From Enterococcus cecorum (GTDB taxonomy: Bacteria > Bacillota > Bacilli > Lactobacillales > Enterococcaceae): a stretch of 60,972 bases of DNA. Each line of letters starts with the position of its first letter. Position 1 is the stretch's first letter. The position numbers and the translations under genes were made by a program. The DNA lies in NCBI RefSeq assembly GCF_023221775.1, contig NZ_JAKUDS010000013.1, positions 1-60,972 on the forward strand, given 5' to 3'. Shown piece by piece: positions 53,050-60,972 of this stretch. Under the pieces are notes generated by a model. The model was given only the letters and a program-made list of their open reading frames with translations. It searched no databases and was not told the DNA's origin.

Positions 53050-54021
53050 ATGACTTTGACAGCAGGAAAAACACAAGCAATGAAAAATTTGATGAGCGAT
53101 GAAGGGATAATTGCAGCACTAGCAATTGACCAACGTGGCGCATTAAAGAAAATGATGAAAGCTTTAGATTTTGAACCAAAAGCAGGCGATATCGAACGTT
53201 TTAAAGAATTGGTAAGTGAAGAATTAACCCCATATGCTTCATCTATTCTTTTGGACCCAGAGTATGGTCTGCCAGCTAGTAAAGTTCGAGCGGCTAATAG
53301 TGGTTTATTAATTGCTTATGAAAAAACTGGTTATGATGCCACTGTCCCTGGTCGCTTACCTGATTTATTATCTATTTGGTCAGCAAAGCGTATCAAAGAG
53401 CAAGGGGCAGATGCAGTAAAATTCTTACTTTACTATGATGTAGACGAAGGTAAAGAAATTAATGAGCAAAAACACGCTTTTGTGGAACGAATCGGTAGTG
53501 AATGTGCAGCTGAAGATATTCCGTTTTACCTTGAACTATTGTCTTATGATGCCAATAATGCTGATAATGGATCTAAAGAATTTGCCAAAGTAAAACCACA
53601 TAAAGTAATCGAAATGATGAAAGAATTCTCAAAACCACGCTATCAAGTAGATGTCTTGAAAGTGGAAGTTCCAGTGAATATGAAATTTGTGGAAGGTTTT
53701 GCAGAAGGTGAAGTTGTTTATAGTAAAGAAGAGGCAGCTAAATACTTTAAGGAACAAAGTGAAGCAACAGATTTACCATTTATCTTCTTAAGTGCGGGTG
53801 TTTCTGCTACATTATTCCAAGATACATTACGTTTTGCTCATGAAGCCGGTTCTACTTTCAATGGAGTGTTGTGTGGCAGAGCGACTTGGGCAAATGGCGT
53901 AAAACCATTTGTTACAGGTGATGAAAAACAAGTAAGAGAATGGTTGCAAACACAAGGACGTAAAAATATAGAAGATCTAAATGAAGTCTTAAAAGAAACT
54001 GCGACACCTGTTAAATTGTAA
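53050..54021 (+). CDS. lacD: Tagatose-1,6-bisphosphate aldolase
   Basis: 324 residues from the ATG at 53050; an earlier in-frame ATG at 52999 overlaps agaS and adds non-family residues. [20 protein letters not shown] and the Schiff-base region [10 protein letters not shown] match LacD. It splits tagatose-1,6-bisphosphate into dihydroxyacetone phosphate and glyceraldehyde-3-phosphate. The tagatose-6-phosphate kinase LacC is not encoded here, so PfkA or a distant gene must supply it. Confidence 0.94.
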   Translation: MTLTAGKTQAMKNLMSDEGIIAALAIDQRGALKKMMKALDFEPKAGDIERFKELVSEELTPYASSILLDPEYGLPASKVRAANSGLLIAYEKTGYDATVPGRLPDLLSIWSAKRIKEQGADAVKFLLYYDVDEGKEINEQKHAFVERIGSECAAEDIPFYLELLSYDANNADNGSKEFAKVKPHKVIEMMKEFSKPRYQVDVLKVEVPVNMKFVEGFAEGEVVYSKEEAAKYFKEQSEATDLPFIFLSAGVSATLFQDTLRFAHEAGSTFNGVLCGRATWANGVKPFVTGDEKQVREWLQTQGRKNIEDLNEVLKETATPVKL

Positions 54022-54035
54022 ATCATTGAGTATTG

Positions 54036-54092
54036 AAGCTAGTTTTATTTTACAATTTTTAAGATTTTGTAGGAGAAAACTAGCTTTTTTTT
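54036..54092 (+). terminator. Terminator after lacD
   Basis: AAGCTAGTTTT pairs with AAAACTAGCTT, with an inner TACAA/TTGTA, then a long T run. Confidence 0.85.
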
Positions 54093-54109
54093 ACATAGGC
54101 TTATACTTT

Positions 54110-54123
54110 CAGATTGCAATCTG
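54110..54123. promoter_or_regulatory. Perfect palindrome in the GntR-type gene promoter
   Basis: CAGATTGCAATCTG sits just before TATACT (54125-54130). It is a likely autoregulatory operator of the GntR/UTRA regulator. I found no copy in front of bgaC. Confidence 0.55.
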
Positions 54124-54162
54124 TTATACTACTGTTGATTAGAGGGGAAGGGAGTTATGACG

Positions 54163-54894
54163 ATGGTAGCTATGTTTAACAGCAAGCAACCTTTGTACGA
54201 TCAATTAGTTGATTTATTAAAAGAGAAAATCGAGACTGAACTAGAACCGAATACCAAGTTAGAATCTGAACGTGAATTGTCCAATCGTTATGGCTTAAGC
54301 CGCACCACAGTACGTTTAGCATTGCAAGAATTAGAGAAGATGGGCTATATTTATCGGCGTCATGGAAAAGGGACCTATGTTTCAGATTTATCTAAAAAAG
54401 CAAAAAATATTACGAGTGCCTATAGTTTTACTGAACAGATGAAAGCTTTAGGGAAGCAACCCAAGACGGTCATTTTGGAATTTGAAACGATTGAGGCGAA
54501 TAAATATTTTGCGAGTAAATTACAGGTTTCATTAGGAGAACCTCTCTATAAAATGAAGAGATTACGCCTAGCAGATGACGAACCAATGATGTTAGAACGG
54601 ACCTATTTGCCTGTGAAAAAATTTTGGAATCTAACCCAAAAGCTACTTGAAACGAAACCTTTATATGATTTGTTTTCTCAGGATTATCAACAAGTTGTTC
54701 ATATTGCTGAAGAAGAGTTTTATGCGAGCATCGTACGCAATAAAGATATGAGTTATCTTGAGATTTCGGAAGGTTCAGCAGTTTTGAATTTAGTGCGTAC
54801 AACTTATAATATTAATAATGAAGTTATCGAATATACGCTGAGTGTTGCTAGGGCTGATCAGTTTCATTATCAAGTTCGGCATATTAGAAATTAA
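54163..54894 (+). CDS. GntR/UTRA family regulator (BgaR-like)
   Basis: 243 residues from the ATG at 54163, eight bases after AAGGGAG; an ATG two codons earlier is possible but too close to the SD. The winged helix (LESERELSNRYGLSRTTVRLALQELEKMGYIYRRHGKGTYV) is followed by a UTRA effector domain (about 95-235) that binds sugar phosphates. It is placed after the bgaC-PTS-agaS-lacD genes, as regulator of that module. Confidence 0.9.
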   Translation: MVAMFNSKQPLYDQLVDLLKEKIETELEPNTKLESERELSNRYGLSRTTVRLALQELEKMGYIYRRHGKGTYVSDLSKKAKNITSAYSFTEQMKALGKQPKTVILEFETIEANKYFASKLQVSLGEPLYKMKRLRLADDEPMMLERTYLPVKKFWNLTQKLLETKPLYDLFSQDYQQVVHIAEEEFYASIVRNKDMSYLEISEGSAVLNLVRTTYNINNEVIEYTLSVARADQFHYQVRHIRN

Positions 54895-54897
54895 GCT

Positions 54898-54936
54898 AAA
54901 GTGTATCTTAGTGCAAAGCTGGGATACACTTTTTCT
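54898..54936 (+). terminator. Terminator after the GntR-type gene
   Basis: AAAGTGTATC pairs with GATACACTTT, then TTT. Confidence 0.85.
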
Positions 54937-54984
54937 GTCATGAAAAATATGGTAGGATGAAATGTAGAAAATGGAGGAATTATT

Positions 54985-55806
54985 TTGATTAAAATACATT
55001 TAAAAAATAAACAAAATGAAATTGTGGAATATTATTATAAGCAAGATCGTTTGATTACGTTAACTGCTGCAGGCGAAGGAATGGCTTCTTTAGGTTGGAA
55101 AGAATATGCCTATAACGAAGGAGATTATTTTGAAGTCGAATTAGTTGATGAAGGAAAGTACTTTATCGTTAAGATGGATGAATGTTTACCACCAACGCTG
55201 ATGTATATTCCTAATGATACTTGGCATTTTCCAATTTTGTTTGCTGAAGAAAAGCGTTTGGCCTCGCCGGAAAATCTATTTTTGGCTAATAACCATAGCG
55301 TTTATGTGCGTAAGGCTTATGATTTTGAAATAGAACAATATAAGAATTTGACTTATAATCCACATGATCAGGAACAAGATTCTGGGGCTTTTCCTCATGC
55401 AAGTGCCAATGTTGAAACCCGTGGCGAATCCGTGTTCTTTGCTAAAAACACAATTGATGGCAGTTATACTAGTCTAGGTCATGGAAAATATCCATTCCAG
55501 TCTTGGGGGATTAACCAACAAGCGGATGCGCAATTAACAATTGACTTTGGACGTAAGGTGAAAATTAACCGGTGCCATTTGGTGTTACGTGCTGATTTTC
55601 CACATGATTCTTATTGGACGCAAGCGACTTTGGTTTTTGATGATGGAGTAGAGATTTTCCCACTTGAAAAATCATCTGCCATTCAAGCGTTTGATTTTAA
55701 AGAACACTCTACGCAAAAGATCGTGCTTAAAGATTTAATCAAACATGAAGATGAGTCTCCATTTCCTGCTTTAATTCAATTAGAGTGCTTTGGCTGGGAA
55801 GGTTAA
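54985..55806 (+). CDS. Protein of unknown function with a discoidin-like C-terminal domain
   Basis: 273 residues from a TTG with GGAGGAA upstream. The N-terminal part (1-110) is beta-rich (ITLTAAGEGMASLGWKEYAYNEGDYFEV). The C-terminal part (about 120-270) has NPHDQEQDSGAFPHASAN, FAKNTIDGSYTSLGHGKYPFQSWG and ADFPHDSYW, which recalls F5/8 type C/carbohydrate-binding folds. No signal peptide, so a cytoplasmic sugar-binding or sugar-modifying role is possible. Similar genes occur in Firmicute sugar loci as I recall, without known function. Last gene of the island. Confidence 0.72.
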   Translation: MIKIHLKNKQNEIVEYYYKQDRLITLTAAGEGMASLGWKEYAYNEGDYFEVELVDEGKYFIVKMDECLPPTLMYIPNDTWHFPILFAEEKRLASPENLFLANNHSVYVRKAYDFEIEQYKNLTYNPHDQEQDSGAFPHASANVETRGESVFFAKNTIDGSYTSLGHGKYPFQSWGINQQADAQLTIDFGRKVKINRCHLVLRADFPHDSYWTQATLVFDDGVEIFPLEKSSAIQAFDFKEHSTQKIVLKDLIKHEDESPFPALIQLECFGWEG

Positions 55807-55820
55807 ACTTGCTTAATATT

Positions 55821-55892
55821 GCTTGCAAAACAGGTCAAGAACCGATATCATTAACTTTGCAATCGGTCTTATAAATGTTTTGCGAGCTTTTT
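55821..55892 (+). terminator. Long nested inverted repeat and terminator at the right end of the island
   Basis: GCTTGCAAAACA (55821-55832) pairs with TGTTTTGCGAGC (55876-55887); inside, AAGAACCGAT pairs with ATCGGTCTT. T5 follows. Confidence 0.75.
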
Positions 55893-55926
55893 GCTTATTA
55901 AGACGATTTGAATACGGAAATAGTGA

Positions 55927-57102
<1,176 letters not shown>

Positions 57103-57165
57103 ATATGGTAGAATGATTTTGTAACAAATTGCTTGAATAAGTGAAAAGAAAGGAAATGTCTAGAT

Positions 57166-57483
57166 TTGAATTATATGTCAATGATTTTTATGTTGATTCT
57201 TTTCGGAGGTATGATGTTTTTCATGTCTCGTTCACAAAAGAAACAACAACAACAAAGAGAAGAATTACTGAACAATATGAAACCTGGTAGCAAAGTGGTT
57301 ACTATTGGTGGATTACATGGTGTAATTGCAGCGATTAATGAATCTGCCAACACGGTGGACATCGATTGCGAAGGGGTCATTTTAGAATTTGACCGCAATG
57401 CTATTCGTACTGTGACTGCACCAACAGCAGTTCAAGCTGAAGAAACAACTACTGAAACGGTAGAAGAAACAGAAGAAAAATAA
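57166..57483 (+). CDS. yajC: Preprotein translocase subunit YajC
   Basis: 105 residues from a TTG (AGGAAATG upstream; ATG at 57175 is an alternative). One membrane helix (about 4-20), then KKQQQQREELLNNMKPGSKVVTIGGLHGVI, the family core, and an acidic Glu/Thr tail. YajC works with SecDF-SecYEG. The tgt-yajC pairing is conserved across bacteria. Confidence 0.93.
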   Translation: MNYMSMIFMLILFGGMMFFMSRSQKKQQQQREELLNNMKPGSKVVTIGGLHGVIAAINESANTVDIDCEGVILEFDRNAIRTVTAPTAVQAEETTTETVEETEEK

Positions 57484-57506
57484 TAATTTGCTTAATAGTG
57501 CTGTAG

Positions 57507-57546
57507 AAAAGGCTGAAAGATTCGATTTTGAATTTTTCGGCCTTTT
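57507..57546 (+). terminator. Terminator after yajC
   Basis: AAAAGGCTGAAA pairs with TTTTTCGGCCTTTT. Confidence 0.8.
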
Positions 57547-57549
57547 AAT

Positions 57550-57776
57550 TATAAGGTCGTTAAGCAGCTTGGGCAGTCATTAAGGAATTTGTGTGTGCGT
57601 TCAAAGGTTTTGAAAAAATCAACCTGAAATTGAGTATGAGGCACTAATGATTTTAAATTTGACTCTCGGAAAATCATAACTTTGAATGCTATTTAGTATT
57701 ACCTATCACTGAGAAAAATAGAGGTAAGGATAATTTCTCAAGCGGAAGTTCGAATTTTACAATGTTCAGCTGCCAA
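57550..57776 (+). repeat. Type II hairpin repeat with an inserted palindrome
   Basis: Head TTATAAGGTCGTTAAGCAGC; tail CGAATTTTACAATGTTCAGCTGCC. Compared with 17636-17766, about 90 extra bases (roughly 57600-57690) split the left arm. The insert is itself closed by TTCAAAG (57600-57606)/CTTTGAA (57680-57686). The rest of 57777-57980 is A/T-rich without features. Confidence 0.7.
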
Positions 57777-57986
57777 CGATATATTTTGTAATTTTTTTGA
57801 AAAATACCTGAAAATGTGAAAAGTTTTTCAATTGTTTTTTGAGTTATTCAAATACAGATGGAAAATAAAAAATAAAAGTGATAATATTTCTCAATTAGAT
57901 ATTTCGATATTTTATTTTGGTAAAAACATTTTTAAATCAACGTTTCTGATATAAGTTATAAACTTTATTTGATATATTTATAAAAA

Positions 57987-58005
57987 CCGTGAAAAAAATC
58001 ACAGA
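57987..58005. promoter_or_regulatory. Rex operator of adhE
   Basis: CGTGAAAAAAATCACAG follows the Rex consensus TTGTGA-N6-TCACAA with mismatches only at the ends. It lies just before the -35, so adhE would be repressed until NADH is high. Confidence 0.7.
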
Positions 58006-58011
58006 AATCTA

Positions 58012-58040
58012 TTTACAAATCTCCTCTGCTGTTGTATATT
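58012..58040 (+). promoter_or_regulatory. Promoter of adhE
   Basis: TTTACA (58012-58017), a 17-base spacer and TATATT (58035-58040). Confidence 0.7.
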
Positions 58041-58092
58041 AAACGTGTGAAATGGTTAACAAAAAATTATGCGAAAGCGCAGGAGGAACCAT

Positions 58093-60699
58093 ATGGCTAA
58101 GAAAAATGAAACAGTAGTAGAAGAAGTAAAAACAAATGATGTACAAGCAGTCATTGATGAACTAGCTGCAAAAGCAAATGTAGCGCTAGAAAAAATGAGT
58201 GACTTTGATCAAGAAAAAGTAGATTATATTGTACACCAAGGGGCCATAGCTGCCTTAGATAAACATATGATGTTGGCAAAAATGGCCATTGAAGAAACTG
58301 GTCGTGGGGTATACGAAGATAAAGCAATCAAAAACATGTATGCTTCTGAATATATCTGGAACAACATTAAACATGATAAAACAGTTGGCGTGATTAATGA
58401 GGATAAACAAAAGGGCTTAATCGAAGTGGCTGAACCAGTCGGCGTTATTTGTGGGGTGACACCAACAACTAACCCAACTTCAACCACTATCTTCAAATCG
58501 TTAATTGCCTTGAAGACTAGAAACCCAATTATTTTCGCCTTCCATCCAAGTGCTCAAAAATGTTCAGCTGAAGCAGCACGTATCGTTCGTGATGCAGCCA
58601 TTGAAGCTGGGGCACCCGAAAATTGTATTCAATGGATTGAACACCCATCAATTGAAGCAACTCAAACATTAATGAATCACCCAGGAGTTGCCACTGTATT
58701 AGCAACAGGTGGTGCCGGCATGGTTAAATCAGCCTACTCAACTGGTAAACCAGCTTTAGGTGTAGGTCCTGGTAACGTGCCATCCTATATTGAAAAAACA
58801 GCTAAAATTAAACGTGCTGTCAATGACTTGATTTTATCTAAAACATTTGATAATGGTATGATTTGTGCTTCTGAACAAGCAGTAATTGTTGATAAAGAAG
58901 TTTACGATGAAGTGAAAGCTGAATTTGCTGCTCACAATGTATATTTTGTGAAACCAAATGAAATATCAAAATTAGAAGCAGTAGTGATGAACGAAGCGAA
59001 AACTGTGGTTAATCCAAAAGTCGTTGGTCATCATGCTCGTGAAATTGCTGCTTGGGCTGGAATTGAAGTGCCAAGTGATACAAAAATGTTAATTGTGGAA
59101 TTAGAGGGTGTAGGTCCTGATTATCCACTATCACGTGAAAAATTATCACCAGTTTTAGCAATGGTAAAAGCCAACAGCACGGAACATGGATTTGAACTAT
59201 GTGAAGGTATGTTAAACTTAGGTGGTTTAGGTCATACAGCAGTGATCCATACAGAAGATGAAGACTTACAAGTGAAATTTGGTTTACGCATGAAAGCTTG
59301 CCGTATCTTAGTGAACAACCCATCTGCAGTCGGTGGTATTGGGGATATCTATAATGAAATGATTCCTTCACTTACTCTAGGTTGTGGTTCATACGGTAAG
59401 AACTCTGTATCTAGAAACGTATCAGCCGTTAACTTGATTAACGTAAAAACTATAGCGAAACGGAGAAATAACATGCAATGGTTCAAATTACCACCAAAAA
59501 TTTACTTTGAAAAAAATGCTCTACTATATCTAGAAAAAATGCCTAATGTTGAACGTGTAATGTTAATCTGTGACCCTGGTATGGTTCAATTTGGTTATGC
59601 TGATATCGTTCGTGGTGTGTTAAACCGTCGCCGTAACGATGTGAAAGTGGAAGTATTCTCAGATGTTGAACCAAACCCTTCAACAAATACTGTTTACAAA
59701 GGATTAGAAATGATTGTAGATTTCCAACCGGATACAATTATTGCTCTTGGTGGAGGTTCTGCAATGGACGCGGCTAAAGCGATGTGGTTATTCTTTGAAC
59801 ATCCAGATACTTCATTCTTTGGCGCAAAACAAAAATTCTTAGATATTCGTAAACGTACTTACAAGATTCCAGTGGCGGAAAAAGTACAGTTTGTATGTAT
59901 TCCAACTACATCAGGTACAGGTTCAGAGGTAACGCCATTTGCTGTTATTACTGATAGTGAAACACATGTCAAATATCCATTAGCTGACTATGCATTAACG
60001 CCGCATATTGCAATCGTTGATCCGCAATTCGTAATGACTGTACCTGCGTCCGTTACAGCTGACACTGGTATGGATGTGTTAACTCATGCGATTGAATCGT
60101 ATGTTTCAGTAATGGCATCTGATTATACTCGTGGATTAAGCTTACAAGCAATTAAGATTGTCTTTGATTACTTAGAAAAATCAGTGAAAAATCCTGACTT
60201 AGAATCACGTGAAAAAATGCATAATGCTTCTACTATGGCTGGTATGGCGTTTGCAAATGCATTCTTAGGTATTTCTCACTCGATTGCACATAAAATTGGT
60301 GGAGAATATGGTATTCCACATGGACGTACAAATGCAATTCTATTGCCAGAAATTATCCGTTTCAATGCGAAAGATCCTCAAAAACATGCGATGTTCCCTA
60401 AATATGATTACTTCCGAGCTGATACAGACTATGCAGACATTGCGAAATTCTTAGGTCTACCTGGTGAAACAACTGAAGAATTAGTGGAAGCATTGGCAAC
60501 AGCTGTATATGATTTAGGCTGTCGTGTAGGTATCAAGATGAACTTGAAAGCACAAGGAGTTACTCAAGAAGTTCTTGATTCAACAATCGATCGTATGGCA
60601 GAATTAGCTTACGAAGACCAATGTACAACTGCTAACCCTAAAGAACCATTAATTTCTGAATTAAAACAAATCATCTTAAATGTCTATGAAGAAAAATAA
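58093..60699 (+). CDS. adhE: Bifunctional acetaldehyde-CoA/alcohol dehydrogenase
   Basis: 868 residues from the ATG at 58093, which has AGGAGG upstream; an ATG 24 bases earlier has none. The N-terminal CoA-acylating aldehyde dehydrogenase has catalytic Cys258 in GMICASEQ. The C-terminal iron-dependent alcohol dehydrogenase has GGGSAMDAAK and the metal ligands in HSIAHKIGGEYGIPHGRTNA. It turns acetyl-CoA into ethanol and regenerates NAD; related proteins form spirosomes. A Rex box before the promoter links it to redox state. Confidence 0.96.
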   Translation: MAKKNETVVEEVKTNDVQAVIDELAAKANVALEKMSDFDQEKVDYIVHQGAIAALDKHMMLAKMAIEETGRGVYEDKAIKNMYASEYIWNNIKHDKTVGVINEDKQKGLIEVAEPVGVICGVTPTTNPTSTTIFKSLIALKTRNPIIFAFHPSAQKCSAEAARIVRDAAIEAGAPENCIQWIEHPSIEATQTLMNHPGVATVLATGGAGMVKSAYSTGKPALGVGPGNVPSYIEKTAKIKRAVNDLILSKTFDNGMICASEQAVIVDKEVYDEVKAEFAAHNVYFVKPNEISKLEAVVMNEAKTVVNPKVVGHHAREIAAWAGIEVPSDTKMLIVELEGVGPDYPLSREKLSPVLAMVKANSTEHGFELCEGMLNLGGLGHTAVIHTEDEDLQVKFGLRMKACRILVNNPSAVGGIGDIYNEMIPSLTLGCGSYGKNSVSRNVSAVNLINVKTIAKRRNNMQWFKLPPKIYFEKNALLYLEKMPNVERVMLICDPGMVQFGYADIVRGVLNRRRNDVKVEVFSDVEPNPSTNTVYKGLEMIVDFQPDTIIALGGGSAMDAAKAMWLFFEHPDTSFFGAKQKFLDIRKRTYKIPVAEKVQFVCIPTTSGTGSEVTPFAVITDSETHVKYPLADYALTPHIAIVDPQFVMTVPASVTADTGMDVLTHAIESYVSVMASDYTRGLSLQAIKIVFDYLEKSVKNPDLESREKMHNASTMAGMAFANAFLGISHSIAHKIGGEYGIPHGRTNAILLPEIIRFNAKDPQKHAMFPKYDYFRADTDYADIAKFLGLPGETTEELVEALATAVYDLGCRVGIKMNLKAQGVTQEVLDSTIDRMAELAYEDQCTTANPKEPLISELKQIILNVYEEK

Positions 60700-60724
60700 G
60701 TAACTGAATAGATAATTGTTTTGA

Positions 60725-60759
60725 GCCTTCCTTCTATCATAAAGTGGGAAGGCTTTTTT
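60725..60759 (+). terminator. Terminator after adhE
   Basis: AGCCTTCC pairs with GGAAGGCT, then T6. Confidence 0.9.
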
Positions 60760-60824
60760 GAGTTAAGATGAAAAATATATAAATCGGCTGCTGAAAGTTT
60801 CTGAAAGTTTTTTAGAAAAATCCC

Positions 60825-60867
60825 TTGACTCATCATTTGAATCGTGATATTCTAACAAAGTCGCTGA
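60825..60867 (+). promoter_or_regulatory. Probable rRNA-operon promoter P1
   Basis: TTGACT (60825-60830), a 17-base spacer and TATTCT (60848-60853), followed by AAAGTCGCTGA (60857-60867). Upstream are repeated CTGAAAGTTT blocks and A/T tracts. Confidence 0.55.
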
Positions 60868-60926
60868 AATCAAACGGCTAAATAAAATAAATTTTCAATA
60901 CGTTTTAAACTTTTTAAAAATTAAGC

Positions 60927-60969
60927 TTGACAATGAATTGAACGTTTGTTATGATATCAAAGTCGCTGA
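60927..60969 (+). promoter_or_regulatory. Probable rRNA-operon promoter P2
   Basis: Perfect TTGACA (60927-60932), a 17-base spacer and TATGAT (60950-60955), followed by the same AAAGTCGCTGA (60959-60969). Tandem promoters with a shared early transcribed sequence are typical of rrn operons; the gene itself is beyond the window. Confidence 0.6.
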
Positions 60970-60972
60970 TTA

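Noticed and set aside
33923-55892. Prophage or integrative element carrying the glycan genes
   Set aside because: No integrase, phage or conjugation genes and no flanking tRNA or direct repeats are visible.

Overview
This is low-GC Firmicute DNA, almost certainly from an Enterococcus or a close relative. The evidence is the gene order ddl-murF-ldh-cshA-acpS-alr-mazF, the enterococcal queA ... tgt-yajC-adhE block, LPxTG-type surface proteins and strong AGGAGG ribosome binding sites. The content suggests a host-associated species. E. cecorum or its relatives would fit, but I cannot prove the species from this window.

Left end (1-5100): the 3' end of a serine-rich-repeat LPQTG surface protein, then two secreted, membrane- or wall-anchored lipid hydrolases (a PI-PLC-type enzyme and a GHSLGG lipase), both with calcium-binding DxDxDG-type loops. 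Positions 5200-19100 are mostly core genes: rsuA, a YjjG-like phosphatase, udk, a DUF188 protein, ddl, murF, ldh, cshA, acpS, alr, mazF and an ABC ATPase. Among them sit a transposase-nuclease remnant, an unlisted type I toxin-antitoxin locus (9225-9564) and a structured ncRNA (about 7880-8039).

Positions 19250-29400 are accessory: a collapsed BceB-type permease remnant, a complete jetABCD operon best matched to type III Wadjet (anti-plasmid, SMC-like), and a P1B-type metal ATPase with Fur/PerR-like operators. A large YhgE/Pip membrane protein and queA follow.

Between queA and tgt, neighbours in many enterococci, lies a roughly 22 kb carbohydrate island (33.9-55.9 kb) with two modules. The first is glycosaminoglycan (hyaluronan/chondroitin disaccharide) use: iclR, kdgA, kdgK, kduI, kduD, a mannose-family PTS (IIA, GH88 hydrolase, IIB, IIC, IID, YajC-like), a DUF2264 protein and a RegR-like LacI regulator. 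Imported unsaturated disaccharides would be split by GH88, isomerised by KduI, reduced by KduD, phosphorylated by KdgK and cleaved by KdgA to pyruvate and glyceraldehyde-3-phosphate. The second resembles the pneumococcal bgaC locus for Gal-beta-1,3-HexNAc: GH35 beta-galactosidase, PTS IIB-IIC-IID-IIA, AgaS, LacD and a GntR/UTRA regulator. Shared palindromes upstream of iclR, kdgA and kduI suggest one IclR regulon. A second shared motif suggests CcpA or RegR control of both PTS modules. A roughly 345-nt structured ncRNA with a cre site on its promoter stands next to iclR. The window ends with tgt, yajC, adhE (Rex box) and what look like tandem rRNA-operon promoters.

The most unusual feature is a family of long imperfect-hairpin intergenic repeats (130-270 bp, about a dozen complete or partial copies, all in the same orientation). 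They share a head close to ATAAGGTCGTGAGGCGGSTY. They occur singly, in head-to-tail arrays and nested inside each other, and at least one copy supplies a gene's ribosome binding site. I do not recognise this family.
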